Below are positions 56,779 to 64,000 of a stretch of DNA of 64,000 nucleotides, one piece after another. The notes beneath the pieces are model-generated. The model did not search any database. It was not told the DNA's origin and saw only the letters and a program-made list of their open reading frames with translations. A program made the position numbers and the translations under genes. How positions within the stretch are numbered: position 1 is the first letter of the stretch; the number at the start of each line of letters is the position of its first letter. The stretch comes from Pseudomonas sp. UFMG81 (GTDB lineage Bacteria > Pseudomonadota > Gammaproteobacteria > Pseudomonadales > Pseudomonadaceae): assembly GCF_015354575.1 (NCBI RefSeq), contig NZ_JACAFQ010000020.1, forward strand, positions 32-64,031, read 5' to 3'.

Positions 56779-57858
56779 ATGACCGCCATCCACATCAAAT
56801 ACCCCGCCCTGACCTTCAAGGCAGGCCAGCGTGCCCTGCGGCAGATCCGCGAGCGCGGCCTGCAAGCGGCTGATGTCGGTGTGCTGCCCGGCGCCGCTGG
56901 CGGCCCCAAGCCTTTGGGCATCCAGGGCCTGGACCTGGCGTTGTTCGGTGAATGGCTGCCCTCGGCACCACGCCAGCGCGCCCTGATCGGCGCCTCGATC
57001 GGCTCGTGGCGATTCGCCAGTGCCTGCCTCGAAGACCCGGTCGCCGGCATCCGTCGCCTGGGCGAGCTGTACACCGAACAGGACTTCGCAAAAGGGGTGA
57101 CGCCCAGGGAGATCAGCCAGAGCAGCCAGCGCATGCTCGACGAGCTGCTGCAGGGTCGCGATGGGCAGATCCTCGGCAACCCGCACTACCGCCTGAACAT
57201 TCTCGTGGTGAAGAGCCACGGCCATCTCGCCCATGACCACCGCGCCCGCCTGGGGCTTGGGCTGGGCTCGGTGGTTGCCAGCAACCTGCTAGGGCGGGCA
57301 CGCCTGGGGCGACATTTCGAACGGGTGATCCTGCACGATAGCCGCGCTGCCCCGCCGCTCGACGCGCTGACCGACTTCCCTTCGCGATACCTGCCTCTGG
57401 ACCTGGCCAACCTGCGCCATGCCCTGCTCGCCTCGGGCTCGATCCCGATGGTCATGGAAGCCGTGCGCGACATCCCCGGCGCCGGTGCCGGCAGCTACCG
57501 CGATGGCGGCCTGCTCGACTATCACCTGGACCTGCCCTACCAGGGCGACGACCTGGTGCTGTACCCGCACTTCACCGACAAGGTGGTGCCCGGCTGGTTC
57601 GACAAGGCCCTGCCGTGGCGCAAGGGCGACGCCACGCGTCTGAAGAATGTGCTGTTGATGACCCCCTCGCCGCAGTACCTGGCCGCCCTGCCCTACGGCA
57701 AGCTGCCCGACCGCAACGACTTCAAGCGCTTCATGGGTGACGCGCCAGCGCGCAAGCGCTACTGGTACAAGGCCATCGCCGAAAGCCGACGACTAGGCGA
57801 CGAGCTGCTGGAGCTGATTGCCACCGGGCAGTTGCAGGATCGCTTGCAAGCCTTGTAG
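56779..57858 (+). CDS. Patatin-like phospholipase family protein, 359 aa
   Basis: Lipid acyl hydrolase of patatin fold. Ser-Asp dyad: nucleophile Ser73 in GASIGSW (GxSxG) and Asp242 in YRDGGLLD. An oxyanion-hole glycine region (VLPGAAGGPK) precedes the Ser. No signal peptide, so cytosolic, or delivered by another route. The ATG follows a short region from the divergent PepSY gene; no strong ribosome site is visible. Followed by queD at 54 nt, but without metabolic connection. Confidence 0.85.
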   Translation: MTAIHIKYPALTFKAGQRALRQIRERGLQAADVGVLPGAAGGPKPLGIQGLDLALFGEWLPSAPRQRALIGASIGSWRFASACLEDPVAGIRRLGELYTEQDFAKGVTPREISQSSQRMLDELLQGRDGQILGNPHYRLNILVVKSHGHLAHDHRARLGLGLGSVVASNLLGRARLGRHFERVILHDSRAAPPLDALTDFPSRYLPLDLANLRHALLASGSIPMVMEAVRDIPGAGAGSYRDGGLLDYHLDLPYQGDDLVLYPHFTDKVVPGWFDKALPWRKGDATRLKNVLLMTPSPQYLAALPYGKLPDRNDFKRFMGDAPARKRYWYKAIAESRRLGDELLELIATGQLQDRLQAL

Positions 57859-57911
57859 CGGCCATGCTGGTAGACTGCGCGCATTATCGATACACACAGA
57901 GTCCTGACAGC

Positions 57912-58268
57912 GTGGAAATCTTCAAGGAATTTACATTCGAATCGGCCCACCGCCTGCCCAACGTCCCCGCCGGGCACAAGTGCGGCCGCCTGCATGGCCA
58001 TTCGTTCAAGGTCGCCCTGCACCTGACCGGCCCGCTCGACCCGCACACCGGCTGGATCCGCGATTTCTCGGAGATCAAGGCGATCTTCAAGCCGATCTAC
58101 GAGCAATTGGACCACAACTACCTGAACGACATCCCCGGCCTGGAAAACCCCACCAGCGAAGTGATCGCCAAGTGGATCTGGGAACAGGTCAAGCCGCTGC
58201 TGCCGGAGCTGTCGAAGGTGCGTATTCATGAGACTTGCACCAGTGGGTGCGAATACACCGGCGACTGA
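57912..58268 (+). CDS. queD: 6-carboxytetrahydropterin synthase (queuosine pathway), 118 aa
   Basis: Converts dihydroneopterin triphosphate to 6-carboxytetrahydropterin for queuosine and 7-deazaguanine. Zn ligands appear in FESAHRLP and CGRLHGHSF (catalytic Cys before the His pair), then TGWIRDFSEIK, LDHNYLND and the C-terminal HETCTSGCEY. The GTG at 57912, MEIFKEF, gives the length usual for Pseudomonas QueD. No other que genes are near. Confidence 0.93.
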   Translation: MEIFKEFTFESAHRLPNVPAGHKCGRLHGHSFKVALHLTGPLDPHTGWIRDFSEIKAIFKPIYEQLDHNYLNDIPGLENPTSEVIAKWIWEQVKPLLPELSKVRIHETCTSGCEYTGD

Positions 58269-58285
58269 TCGGGCAGTCTGATCCA

Positions 58286-58343
58286 CATCGCGGGGCAAGC
58301 CCGCTCCCACAAGTCTTCGTGGGAGCGGGCTTGCCCCGCGATG
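58286..58343. repeat. REP palindrome pair
   Basis: Compact inverted pair CATCGCGGGGCAAGCCCGCT / complement with about 8 nt between arms at the convergent ends of queD and the DUF1289 gene; likely shared transcript end. Confidence 0.92.
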
Positions 58344-58345
58344 AT

Positions 58346-58813
58346 TTAACCTATGGCATCACGCAAGAAGCTCGGGGCGATGTAGCGCTGGTAATGCGCC
58401 TCGGACAGCAAAAAGAACTCGCGATCGATGGCATCGCGCAACTGCGGCAGGTCCCAATCGCGGAACTCCGGCAGCAACGCCATCCCGTAGGCCTCGACAT
58501 CGCGGATCATCCGCGCGCCCCGGGCGATCAGCTGGTAGGCCCAGCAATACTCCGACTGCTGCACGACAAAGCGGATCGAGCGCTGCTCCAGCTGCTGGCG
58601 CAGCAGGTCTTTGTCGAACACTTCCAGCTTGGCCATCATCACCTGCACCAGCAGTTGCTCCAGGCGCAGCCACACGGCGCGCTTCTGCTCGTCGTCGTAG
58701 CCGTTCCAGTGGATCACTTCGTGGTGAAAACGCTTGCAGCCACGGCACACCAGGTCGCCATAGACCGTGGAGCAGAGGCCGACGCAAGGGGTCTTGATGG
58801 ATTGGTTGGACAT
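58346..58813 (-). CDS. DUF1289 domain protein, 155 aa
   Basis: N-terminal DUF1289 with the Cys pattern PCVGLCSTVYGDLVCRGCKRF, probably a small metal site, followed by about 100 residues of helical sequence (RLEQLLVQVMMAKLEVFDKDLL, VQQSEYCWAYQLIARGARMI). Longer than the bare DUF1289 proteins of enterobacteria. Role unknown. The start ATG at 58813 precedes MSNQSIKTPC; upstream the ribosome site TTTTCCAAT is weak. Confidence 0.85.
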   Translation of the reverse strand: MSNQSIKTPCVGLCSTVYGDLVCRGCKRFHHEVIHWNGYDDEQKRAVWLRLEQLLVQVMMAKLEVFDKDLLRQQLEQRSIRFVVQQSEYCWAYQLIARGARMIRDVEAYGMALLPEFRDWDLPQLRDAIDREFFLLSEAHYQRYIAPSFLRDAIG

Positions 58814-59219
58814 TGGAAAACAACGGCTTGGCGGTGGAACACCCGGTCATGTTAGCCCTTTGTCTAACCGCAAGCACTCGTTAAAGTCATCTTCGCCGCC
58901 TTACCTTCGCCGATTTTTTGCCGTAGAATCACTCCGCCTTTTCAAGGCAACAATGTCCGTTGGAAGCTGTTTTCAAAGCGTCACGAGCACAGTTGATCCG
59001 GTAGAACGGCGTTGGCCCGGGCCATGCACCCCTCGCATGCCCGTGCCAGCCCTCATCAGCCTCCCGTTCTACAGGCGTAAAACTTTGAAAGCAGCTTCTG
59101 TAAGGATTCTTTGCGACCCTGGCAGCGCGACTCAAAAAGTCGTCATTGCGCATGGGTGCATTGAATGCTGGATGAGCGTCCCGGACTCCCTTTAGGGACC
59201 ACTGATGAGGGTAATAACT
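58814..59219. other. Leader and promoter region of acnB, 406 nt
   Basis: No gene seen. The last 45 nt form a GTCCC/GGGAC hairpin (59178-59199) just before the GAGG ribosome site. The middle has GGCCCGGGCC (59013-59022) and AT-rich stretches. This leader could host iron-dependent control such as PrrF pairing, but no definite PrrF complement was confirmed by eye. Confidence 0.45.
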
Positions 59220-61829
59220 GTGCTTGAAGCCTACCGCAAACACATCGAAGAGCGTGCCGCTCTGGGTATCGTGCCCCAGCCGCTGAACGCCGAACAAACC
59301 GCAGGCCTGGTCGAGCTGCTGAAAAACCCGCCGGCCGGCGAAGAAGCCTTCCTCGTAGACCTGATCACCAACCGCGTACCACCAGGGGTGGACGAAGCCG
59401 CCTACGTCAAGGCCGCTTTCCTCTCCGCCATCGCCAAGGGCGAGGCGAAATCGCCGCTGATCGACCGCAAGCACGCCACCGAGCTGCTGGGCACCATGCA
59501 GGGCGGCTACAACATCGAGACGCTGGTCGCGCTGCTGGATGACGCCGAACTGGGCGCCGTCGCGGCCGAACAGCTCAAGCACACCCTGCTGATGTTCGAC
59601 GCCTTCCACGACGTGGCCGAAAAAGCCAAGGCTGGCAACGCCCACGCCAAGGCCGTGCTGGAATCCTGGGCCGCCGGCGAGTGGTTCACCAGCCGCCCGG
59701 CCATCGCCGACAAGTACACCCTGACCGTGTTCAAGGTGCCTGGCGAAACCAACACCGACGACCTGTCCCCTGCCCCAGACGCCTGGTCGCGCCCTGACAT
59801 CCCGCTGCACGCCCTGGCCATGCTGAAAATGGCTCGCGACGGCATCGAGCCTTCGCAGCCGGGTTCGGTCGGCCCGCTGGCCCAGATCGAAGCGGTCAAG
59901 GCCAAAGGCCATCCTGTTGCCTACGTCGGTGACGTGGTCGGTACCGGCTCTTCGCGTAAATCCGCCACCAACTCGGTGCTGTGGTTCTTCGGCGACGACA
60001 TCCCGTACGTGCCGAACAAGCGCGCTGGCGGTTTCTGCTTCGGCACCAAGATCGCCCCGATCTTCTACAACACCATGGAAGACGCCGGCGCCCTGCCGAT
60101 CGAATTCGACTGCACCAACCTGGCCATGGGCGACGTCATCGACGTCTACCCGTTCAAGGGTGAAGTGCGCCGCAACGGCAGCGACGAGCTGGTCACCAGC
60201 TTCGAACTGAAAACCGAAGTGCTGCTGGATGAAGTCCGCGCTGGCGGCCGTATCCCGCTGATCGTCGGCCGTGGCCTGACCGAGAAAGCCCGTGCCGAGC
60301 TGGGCCAGGGTCCATCCGACCTGTTCAAGAAACCCGAGCAGCCTGCCGCTTCGACCAAGGGCTTCACCCTGGCGCAGAAGATGGTCGGCCGTGCCTGCGG
60401 CCTGCCGGAAGGCCAGGGCGTGCGCCCAGGTGCCTACTGCGAGCCGAAGATGACCACCGTCGGTTCCCAGGACACCACTGGCCCGATGACCCGCGACGAG
60501 CTGAAAGACCTGGCGTGCCTGGGCTTCTCCGCCGACCTGGTGATGCAGTCGTTCTGCCACACCGCCGCGTATCCGAAGCCGATCGACGTCACCACCCACC
60601 ACACCCTGCCAGACTTCATCCGCACCCGTGGCGGCGTGTCGCTGCGCCCGGGCGACGGCATCATCCACAGCTGGCTGAACCGCATGCTGATGCCTGACAC
60701 CGTGGGTACCGGTGGCGACTCGCACACCCGCTTCCCGATCGGCATCTCGTTCCCGGCCGGCTCGGGCCTGGTGGCCTTCGCCGCTGCCACCGGCGTCATG
60801 CCGCTGGACATGCCAGAGTCGATCCTGGTGCGCTTCAAGGGCAAGCTGCAGCCTGGCATCACCCTGCGTGACCTGGTCCATGCCATCCCTTACTACGCCA
60901 TCCAGAAGGGCCTGCTGACCGTCGAGAAGAAGGGCAAGATCAACGCCTTCTCCGGCCGCATCCTGGAAATCGAAGGCCTGAACGACCTGACCGTCGAGCA
61001 AGCGTTCGAACTGTCCGACGCCTCGGCCGAGCGTTCCGCTGCTGGCTGCACCATCAAGCTGCCGGAAAAGGCTATCGCCGAGTACCTGCAGTCCAACATC
61101 ACCCTGCTGCGCTGGATGATCGGCGAAGGCTACGGCGATGCCCGCACCCTGGAGCGCCGCGCCCAGGCCATGGAAGCCTGGCTGGCCAAGCCTGAGCTGC
61201 TGTCGGCCGACTCTGACGCCGAGTACGCCGAGATCATCGAGATCGACCTGGCCGACGTGAAAGAGCCTGTGCTCTGCGCGCCGAACGACCCGGACGATGC
61301 TCGCCTGCTGTCGTCGGTACAGGGCGAGAAGATCGACGAAGTGTTCATCGGTTCGTGCATGACCAACATCGGCCACTTCCGCGCTGCCGGCAAGCTGCTG
61401 GACAAGGTCAAGGGCGGTATCCCGACCCGTCTGTGGCTGGCTCCGCCAACCAAGATGGACGCTCACCAGCTGACCGAAGAAGGCTACTACGGCATCTACG
61501 GCAAGGCCGGTGCGCGCATGGAGATGCCAGGCTGCTCGCTGTGCATGGGTAACCAGGCACGTGTGCAGACCGGTTCGACCGTGGTTTCCACCTCGACCCG
61601 TAACTTCCCGAACCGTCTGGGCGACGCCACCAACGTGTACCTGGCCTCGGCCGAGCTGGCTGCAGTTGCTTCGATCATCGGCAAGCTGCCGACTGTCGAG
61701 GAGTACATGCAGTACGCGAAGGATATCGACAGCATGGCTGCCGACGTCTACCGCTACCTGAGCTTCGACCAGATCGCCGAGTTCCGTGAAGCGGCGGCTA
61801 ACGCCAAGATTCCGGTGGTTCAGGCGTAA
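59220..61829 (+). CDS. acnB: Aconitate hydratase B, 869 aa
   Basis: Isomerises citrate to isocitrate with a 4Fe-4S cluster in the TCA cycle; can also act on 2-methyl-cis-aconitate. N-terminal HEAT-like region starts MLEAYRKHIEERAALGI; the swivel domain contains VAYVGDVVGTGSSRKSATNS; cluster Cys ligands are in FIGSCMTNIGHFRAAG and the MPGCSLCMGNQAR pair. A GTG at 59220 with GAGG 8 nt before gives 869 residues, the length I recall for P. putida AcnB; an ATG at 59205 is in frame. A strong terminator follows. Large iron-sulfur protein, so a probable target of low-iron sparing. Confidence 0.96.
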   Translation: MLEAYRKHIEERAALGIVPQPLNAEQTAGLVELLKNPPAGEEAFLVDLITNRVPPGVDEAAYVKAAFLSAIAKGEAKSPLIDRKHATELLGTMQGGYNIETLVALLDDAELGAVAAEQLKHTLLMFDAFHDVAEKAKAGNAHAKAVLESWAAGEWFTSRPAIADKYTLTVFKVPGETNTDDLSPAPDAWSRPDIPLHALAMLKMARDGIEPSQPGSVGPLAQIEAVKAKGHPVAYVGDVVGTGSSRKSATNSVLWFFGDDIPYVPNKRAGGFCFGTKIAPIFYNTMEDAGALPIEFDCTNLAMGDVIDVYPFKGEVRRNGSDELVTSFELKTEVLLDEVRAGGRIPLIVGRGLTEKARAELGQGPSDLFKKPEQPAASTKGFTLAQKMVGRACGLPEGQGVRPGAYCEPKMTTVGSQDTTGPMTRDELKDLACLGFSADLVMQSFCHTAAYPKPIDVTTHHTLPDFIRTRGGVSLRPGDGIIHSWLNRMLMPDTVGTGGDSHTRFPIGISFPAGSGLVAFAAATGVMPLDMPESILVRFKGKLQPGITLRDLVHAIPYYAIQKGLLTVEKKGKINAFSGRILEIEGLNDLTVEQAFELSDASAERSAAGCTIKLPEKAIAEYLQSNITLLRWMIGEGYGDARTLERRAQAMEAWLAKPELLSADSDAEYAEIIEIDLADVKEPVLCAPNDPDDARLLSSVQGEKIDEVFIGSCMTNIGHFRAAGKLLDKVKGGIPTRLWLAPPTKMDAHQLTEEGYYGIYGKAGARMEMPGCSLCMGNQARVQTGSTVVSTSTRNFPNRLGDATNVYLASAELAAVASIIGKLPTVEEYMQYAKDIDSMAADVYRYLSFDQIAEFREAAANAKIPVVQA

Positions 61830-61853
61830 GCTGAGTTGTAGATTGTGAAGAGA

Positions 61854-61884
61854 AGCCCTGGCAGTGATGCTGGGGCTTTTTTTT
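61854..61884 (+). terminator. Intrinsic terminator of acnB
   Basis: AGCCCTGGC/GCTGGGGCT stem with a 6-nt loop followed by eight T. About 25 nt after the stop. Confidence 0.9.
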
Positions 61885-61890
61885 GGATCC

Positions 61891-61914
61891 GGGTTCGGGT
61901 TCGGGTTCGGGTTC
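61891..61914. repeat. Hexanucleotide tandem repeat (GGGTTC)4
   Basis: Four perfect GGGTTC copies followed by one GGGATT variant, directly after the acnB terminator. Confidence 0.95.
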
Positions 61915-61945
61915 GGGATTAGTGCGCTGGTTTTTAGATTTCGGT

Positions 61946-62200
61946 GCATATCCATTCACGATAGGGACTTTTCGTCACCTTTCCGCCCTTACGGCGGCCT
62001 ACTTTTTTCTTGGAAAAAGTAGGCAAAACCGCCTGCTCCATCATCCGGCCCCTACGCTTCGCTTCGGGGTTCCCTCACTCCGGCCTTGCTCCCGCGTGGA
62101 CGCACTGACGGGCCATCCATGGCCCGGTCAGTGCTCGATGGGCATCCATGCCCATCGCCCCGCTCCGCAAGTCCTCCGATCGGCCTCCTGAAGTCGCGTT
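61946..62200. repeat. Left arm of a long inverted repeat
   Basis: About 255 nt homologous in reverse complement to 62455-62714. It contains the internal hairpins TTTCTTGGAAAAAG-type (61999-62024), one centred on CCATCCATGG (62102-62133) and one GATGGGCATCCATGCCCATC (62136-62157). This is a dispersed Pseudomonas element; short open frames across it (YFFLGK type) are not genes. Confidence 0.85.
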
Positions 62201-62230
62201 TGGCGGTGACTGGACTATCGCGCGCTTAGA

Positions 62231-62270
62231 AGCAAGAGCAAGAGCAAGAGCAAGAGCAAGAGCAAGAGCA
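62231..62270. repeat. Hexanucleotide tandem repeat (AGCAAG)6.7
   Basis: Six perfect AGCAAG copies plus AGCA, inside the loop between the two inverted arms. Confidence 0.95.
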
Positions 62271-62312
62271 GCGAGTGTTCAATTGTTATTGATGTGTTGT
62301 TGGTAATGGCCT

Positions 62313-62392
62313 GTTCGCCGGCAAGCCGGCTCCTACGGACGGAGTGTGCAATTAAAAGTTCGTACACCGTAGGAGCCGGCTTGCCGGCGAAT
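62313..62392. repeat. REP palindrome pair
   Basis: Inverted TCGCCGGCAAGCCGGCTCCT and its complement; lies centrally between the long arms. Confidence 0.9.
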
Positions 62393-62454
62393 GCATTTGA
62401 TATCCAACACAACAAACAACCAGCGACAGCTGCGCCAATGTAGGCGCCGCCCCT

Positions 62455-62714
62455 AACTTCGCGACTTCAGGAGGCCGATCGGAGGGCTTGCGGAGGGAGG
62501 CGACGGGCATGGATGCCCGTCGAGCACCGATGGGCCATGGATGGCCCTTCGGTGCGTACTCCCGGGAGCAAGACCGGAGTGAGGGAACCCCGGAGCGCAG
62601 CGCAGGGGCCGTATGATGGGAGCGAGCGGTTTTGCTTACTTTTTCCAAGAAAAAAGTAAGCCGCCGTAAGGGCGGAAAGGTGAATAAGCGTCACCAAAGC
62701 AAATGGATATTCAC
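62455..62714. repeat. Right arm of a long inverted repeat
   Basis: Reverse-complement counterpart of 61946-62200. Its hairpins GACGGGCATGGATGCCCGTC (62502-62521) and CCGATGGGCCATGG... (62525-62554) differ from the left arm by paired changes. Confidence 0.85.
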
Positions 62715-62735
62715 ACAACCTTAAAACCAATCAGC

Positions 62736-62768
62736 CAATTAATTAATTAACTAATTAACTAATTAACC
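62736..62768. repeat. AT-rich tetra/octanucleotide repeat
   Basis: AATT, then repeats of TAACTAAT-like units (AATTAATTAACTAATTAACT pattern) before the prpD stop region. Confidence 0.9.
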
Positions 62769-62814
62769 GCAGCATGAGAACAACCCACGAAAAACAAGTT
62801 ATACACTTCCAATA

Positions 62815-64000
62815 TCAAACCACAAATAAATCCATAAACCTGTGCACCGCCATCCCCTCCAGACACCCCTGATCCAAGCAAACCGCAAGAATCGCATCAC
62901 ACCGCTGCCGCACAAACCGCGTCGCCAGGTTAGCCCTGAACTTAGCCTCCAACAGCGGCAACCCCTCCCCCCTCCGCCGCCGATGCCCAATCGGATACTC
63001 CACCACCACCTGCTCGGTATACGTCCCATCCTTGAAAAACACCTGCACGGCATTGGCAATCGAGCGCTTGTCGGCCTCCAGGTATTCGCGGCTGAAGCGC
63101 GGCTCCTCGACCACCTCCATCTTCTCGCGCAAACGGTCGATGCTCGGGTGCGCAGCATGGAAGGCATCCTCGTAATGCTCAGCCACCAGGTCACCGAAGA
63201 TCAGCGGCACCGCAGTCATGTACTGCAGGCAGTGATCGCGGTCTGCAGCATTGGCCAAAGGGCCTTCCTTGGAGATGATGCGGATCGCCGACTCGTTGGT
63301 GGCAATGACGATGCGATCGATTTCATGCAGACGATTGCGCACCTGCCGATGCAGCATCACCGCCGCCTCACAGGCCGTCTGGGCATGGAACTCGGCGGGG
63401 AAACTGACCTTGAACAGGATGTTCTCCATCACATAGCTGCCGAAGGCCTGCGGCACGCGCAGTTCGCGCTGGCCTTCGGGCTTGAGCGCCAGGTCCTTGT
63501 TGCTGTGGCTGAACGACACGTCGTAGAACCCCCACTGCGCAGCGCTGAGCACACCAGGGATGCCCATCTCACCGCGCAGTGCGATATCGGCCAGGCGCAC
63601 GCCCCGGCTGGAGGCGTCCCCTGCCGCCCATGATTTGCGCGAACCGGCATTCGGCGCATGGCGGTAAGTGCGCAGGGCCTGGCCATCGACGAAGGCATGG
63701 GAAAGCGCCGACAACAGCTGCTCGCGATTGGCCCCCATCAACTTGGCACACACCGCCGTCGAGGCAACCTTGACCAGCAGCACGTGGTCCAGACCGACCC
63801 GATTGAAGGCATTTTCCAGCGCCAGCACCCCTTGGATTTCGTGCGCCATGACCATGGCGTCGAGCACGTCACGCATGGTCAGCGGTGGCTCGCCACCCGC
63901 CACGCGCTTCTGCGACAGGTGATCGGTGACCGCAAGGATGCCGCCGAGATTGTCAGAGGGATGCGCCCACTCGGCAGCCAGCCAGGTGTCGTTGTAATCC
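62815..64000 (-). CDS. prpD: 2-methylcitrate dehydratase, C-terminal part (partial)
   Basis: The C-terminal roughly 395 residues of PrpD, which dehydrates 2-methylcitrate in the propionate cycle. The frame is open to the right edge (beginning DYNDTWLAAEWAHPSDNLGG) and its 5' end lies outside the window. Characteristic stretches are YRHAPNAGSRKSWAAGDASSRG, PEGQRELRVPQAFGSYVMENILFKVSFPAEFHAQTACEAAV and the ending AVHRFMDLFVV. The full protein is normally about 494 residues. AcnB is 1 kb away but not cotranscribed; prpE is 12 kb away. Confidence 0.92.
   Translation of the reverse strand, partial: DYNDTWLAAEWAHPSDNLGGILAVTDHLSQKRVAGGEPPLTMRDVLDAMVMAHEIQGVLALENAFNRVGLDHVLLVKVASTAVCAKLMGANREQLLSALSHAFVDGQALRTYRHAPNAGSRKSWAAGDASSRGVRLADIALRGEMGIPGVLSAAQWGFYDVSFSHSNKDLALKPEGQRELRVPQAFGSYVMENILFKVSFPAEFHAQTACEAAVMLHRQVRNRLHEIDRIVIATNESAIRIISKEGPLANAADRDHCLQYMTAVPLIFGDLVAEHYEDAFHAAHPSIDRLREKMEVVEEPRFSREYLEADKRSIANAVQVFFKDGTYTEQVVVEYPIGHRRRRGEGLPLLEAKFRANLATRFVRQRCDAILAVCLDQGCLEGMAVHRFMDLFVV

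Noticed and set aside
59178..59199. Riboswitch or IRE-like element before acnB
   Set aside because: Only one small GTCCC/GGGAC stem is visible; it is too little to claim a regulatory RNA.
58929..61955. A 1008-codon frame opposite acnB
   Set aside because: Same reason; its tail runs into the (GGGTTC) repeat, giving a PNPNPNP stretch.
62231..62270. CRISPR array
   Set aside because: The 6-nt unit without spacers is a microsatellite; no cas genes are near.
61883..62730. Short frames with YFFLGK-like sequence
   Set aside because: They are translations of a dispersed non-coding repeat found in both orientations here.

Overview
The window is a chromosomal segment of a fluorescent Pseudomonas, most likely of the P. 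putida group. This rests on the high-GC codon use, the many Pseudomonas-type REP palindromes at gene ends, a PrrF small RNA behind a Fur box, and the gene order trehalose/alpha-glucan cluster, then leucine-degradation cluster. No computation was run: family assignments come from reading motifs, and residue numbers are counted from the starts chosen here.

1-13.2 kb (plus strand): a tight alpha-glucan/trehalose run glgA-treZ-malQ-treY (14-nt gap, then two 4-nt overlaps) followed by a DUF2934 gene, then glgX, an endonuclease/exonuclease/phosphatase-family gene and a barrel-only autotransporter-like protein. 13.3-21.2 kb (minus strand): glgE, treS fused to maltokinase, and glgB. Together they encode the trehalose -> maltose -> maltose-1-phosphate -> alpha-glucan (GlgE) route, branching by GlgB, debranching by GlgX, disproportionation by MalQ and the return route glucan -> trehalose by TreY/TreZ. 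No glgC or glgP is present here.

21.3-22.4 kb: an island of small genes: a 55-residue Pro/acid-rich peptide and two acyl-carrier-protein-like genes, the second lacking the attachment serine. 22.4-29.9 kb: a divergent acyl-CoA ligase and liuA-liuB-liuC-liuD (isovaleryl-CoA degradation) with two LiuR-type palindromes between them. 30-33.7 kb: a nested inverted repeat, an XRE/S24-like regulator with a substituted catalytic dyad, a DUF6124 gene, the Fur-controlled sRNA PrrF, a short sigma-region-4/FecR-N hybrid membrane protein and an M14 carboxypeptidase.

33.8-40.2 kb (minus): an archaic Csu-type chaperone-usher pilus operon with four SCPU subunits, chaperone, usher and tip protein. 40.4-45.6 kb (plus): bacteriophytochrome, single-domain response regulator and hybrid histidine kinase. 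45.6-58.8 kb: tRNA-Gln, small DUF genes, an AFG1/ZapE ATPase, prpE, a leucine-rich-repeat protein kinase, a LysR regulator, an HPP/CBS membrane protein with a structured leader, a two-component system with two PepSY proteins, a patatin-like protein, queD and a DUF1289 gene. 59.2-64 kb: acnB, a 0.98-kb non-coding stretch built of a covarying inverted repeat and microsatellites, and the 3' part of prpD, which runs off the right edge.
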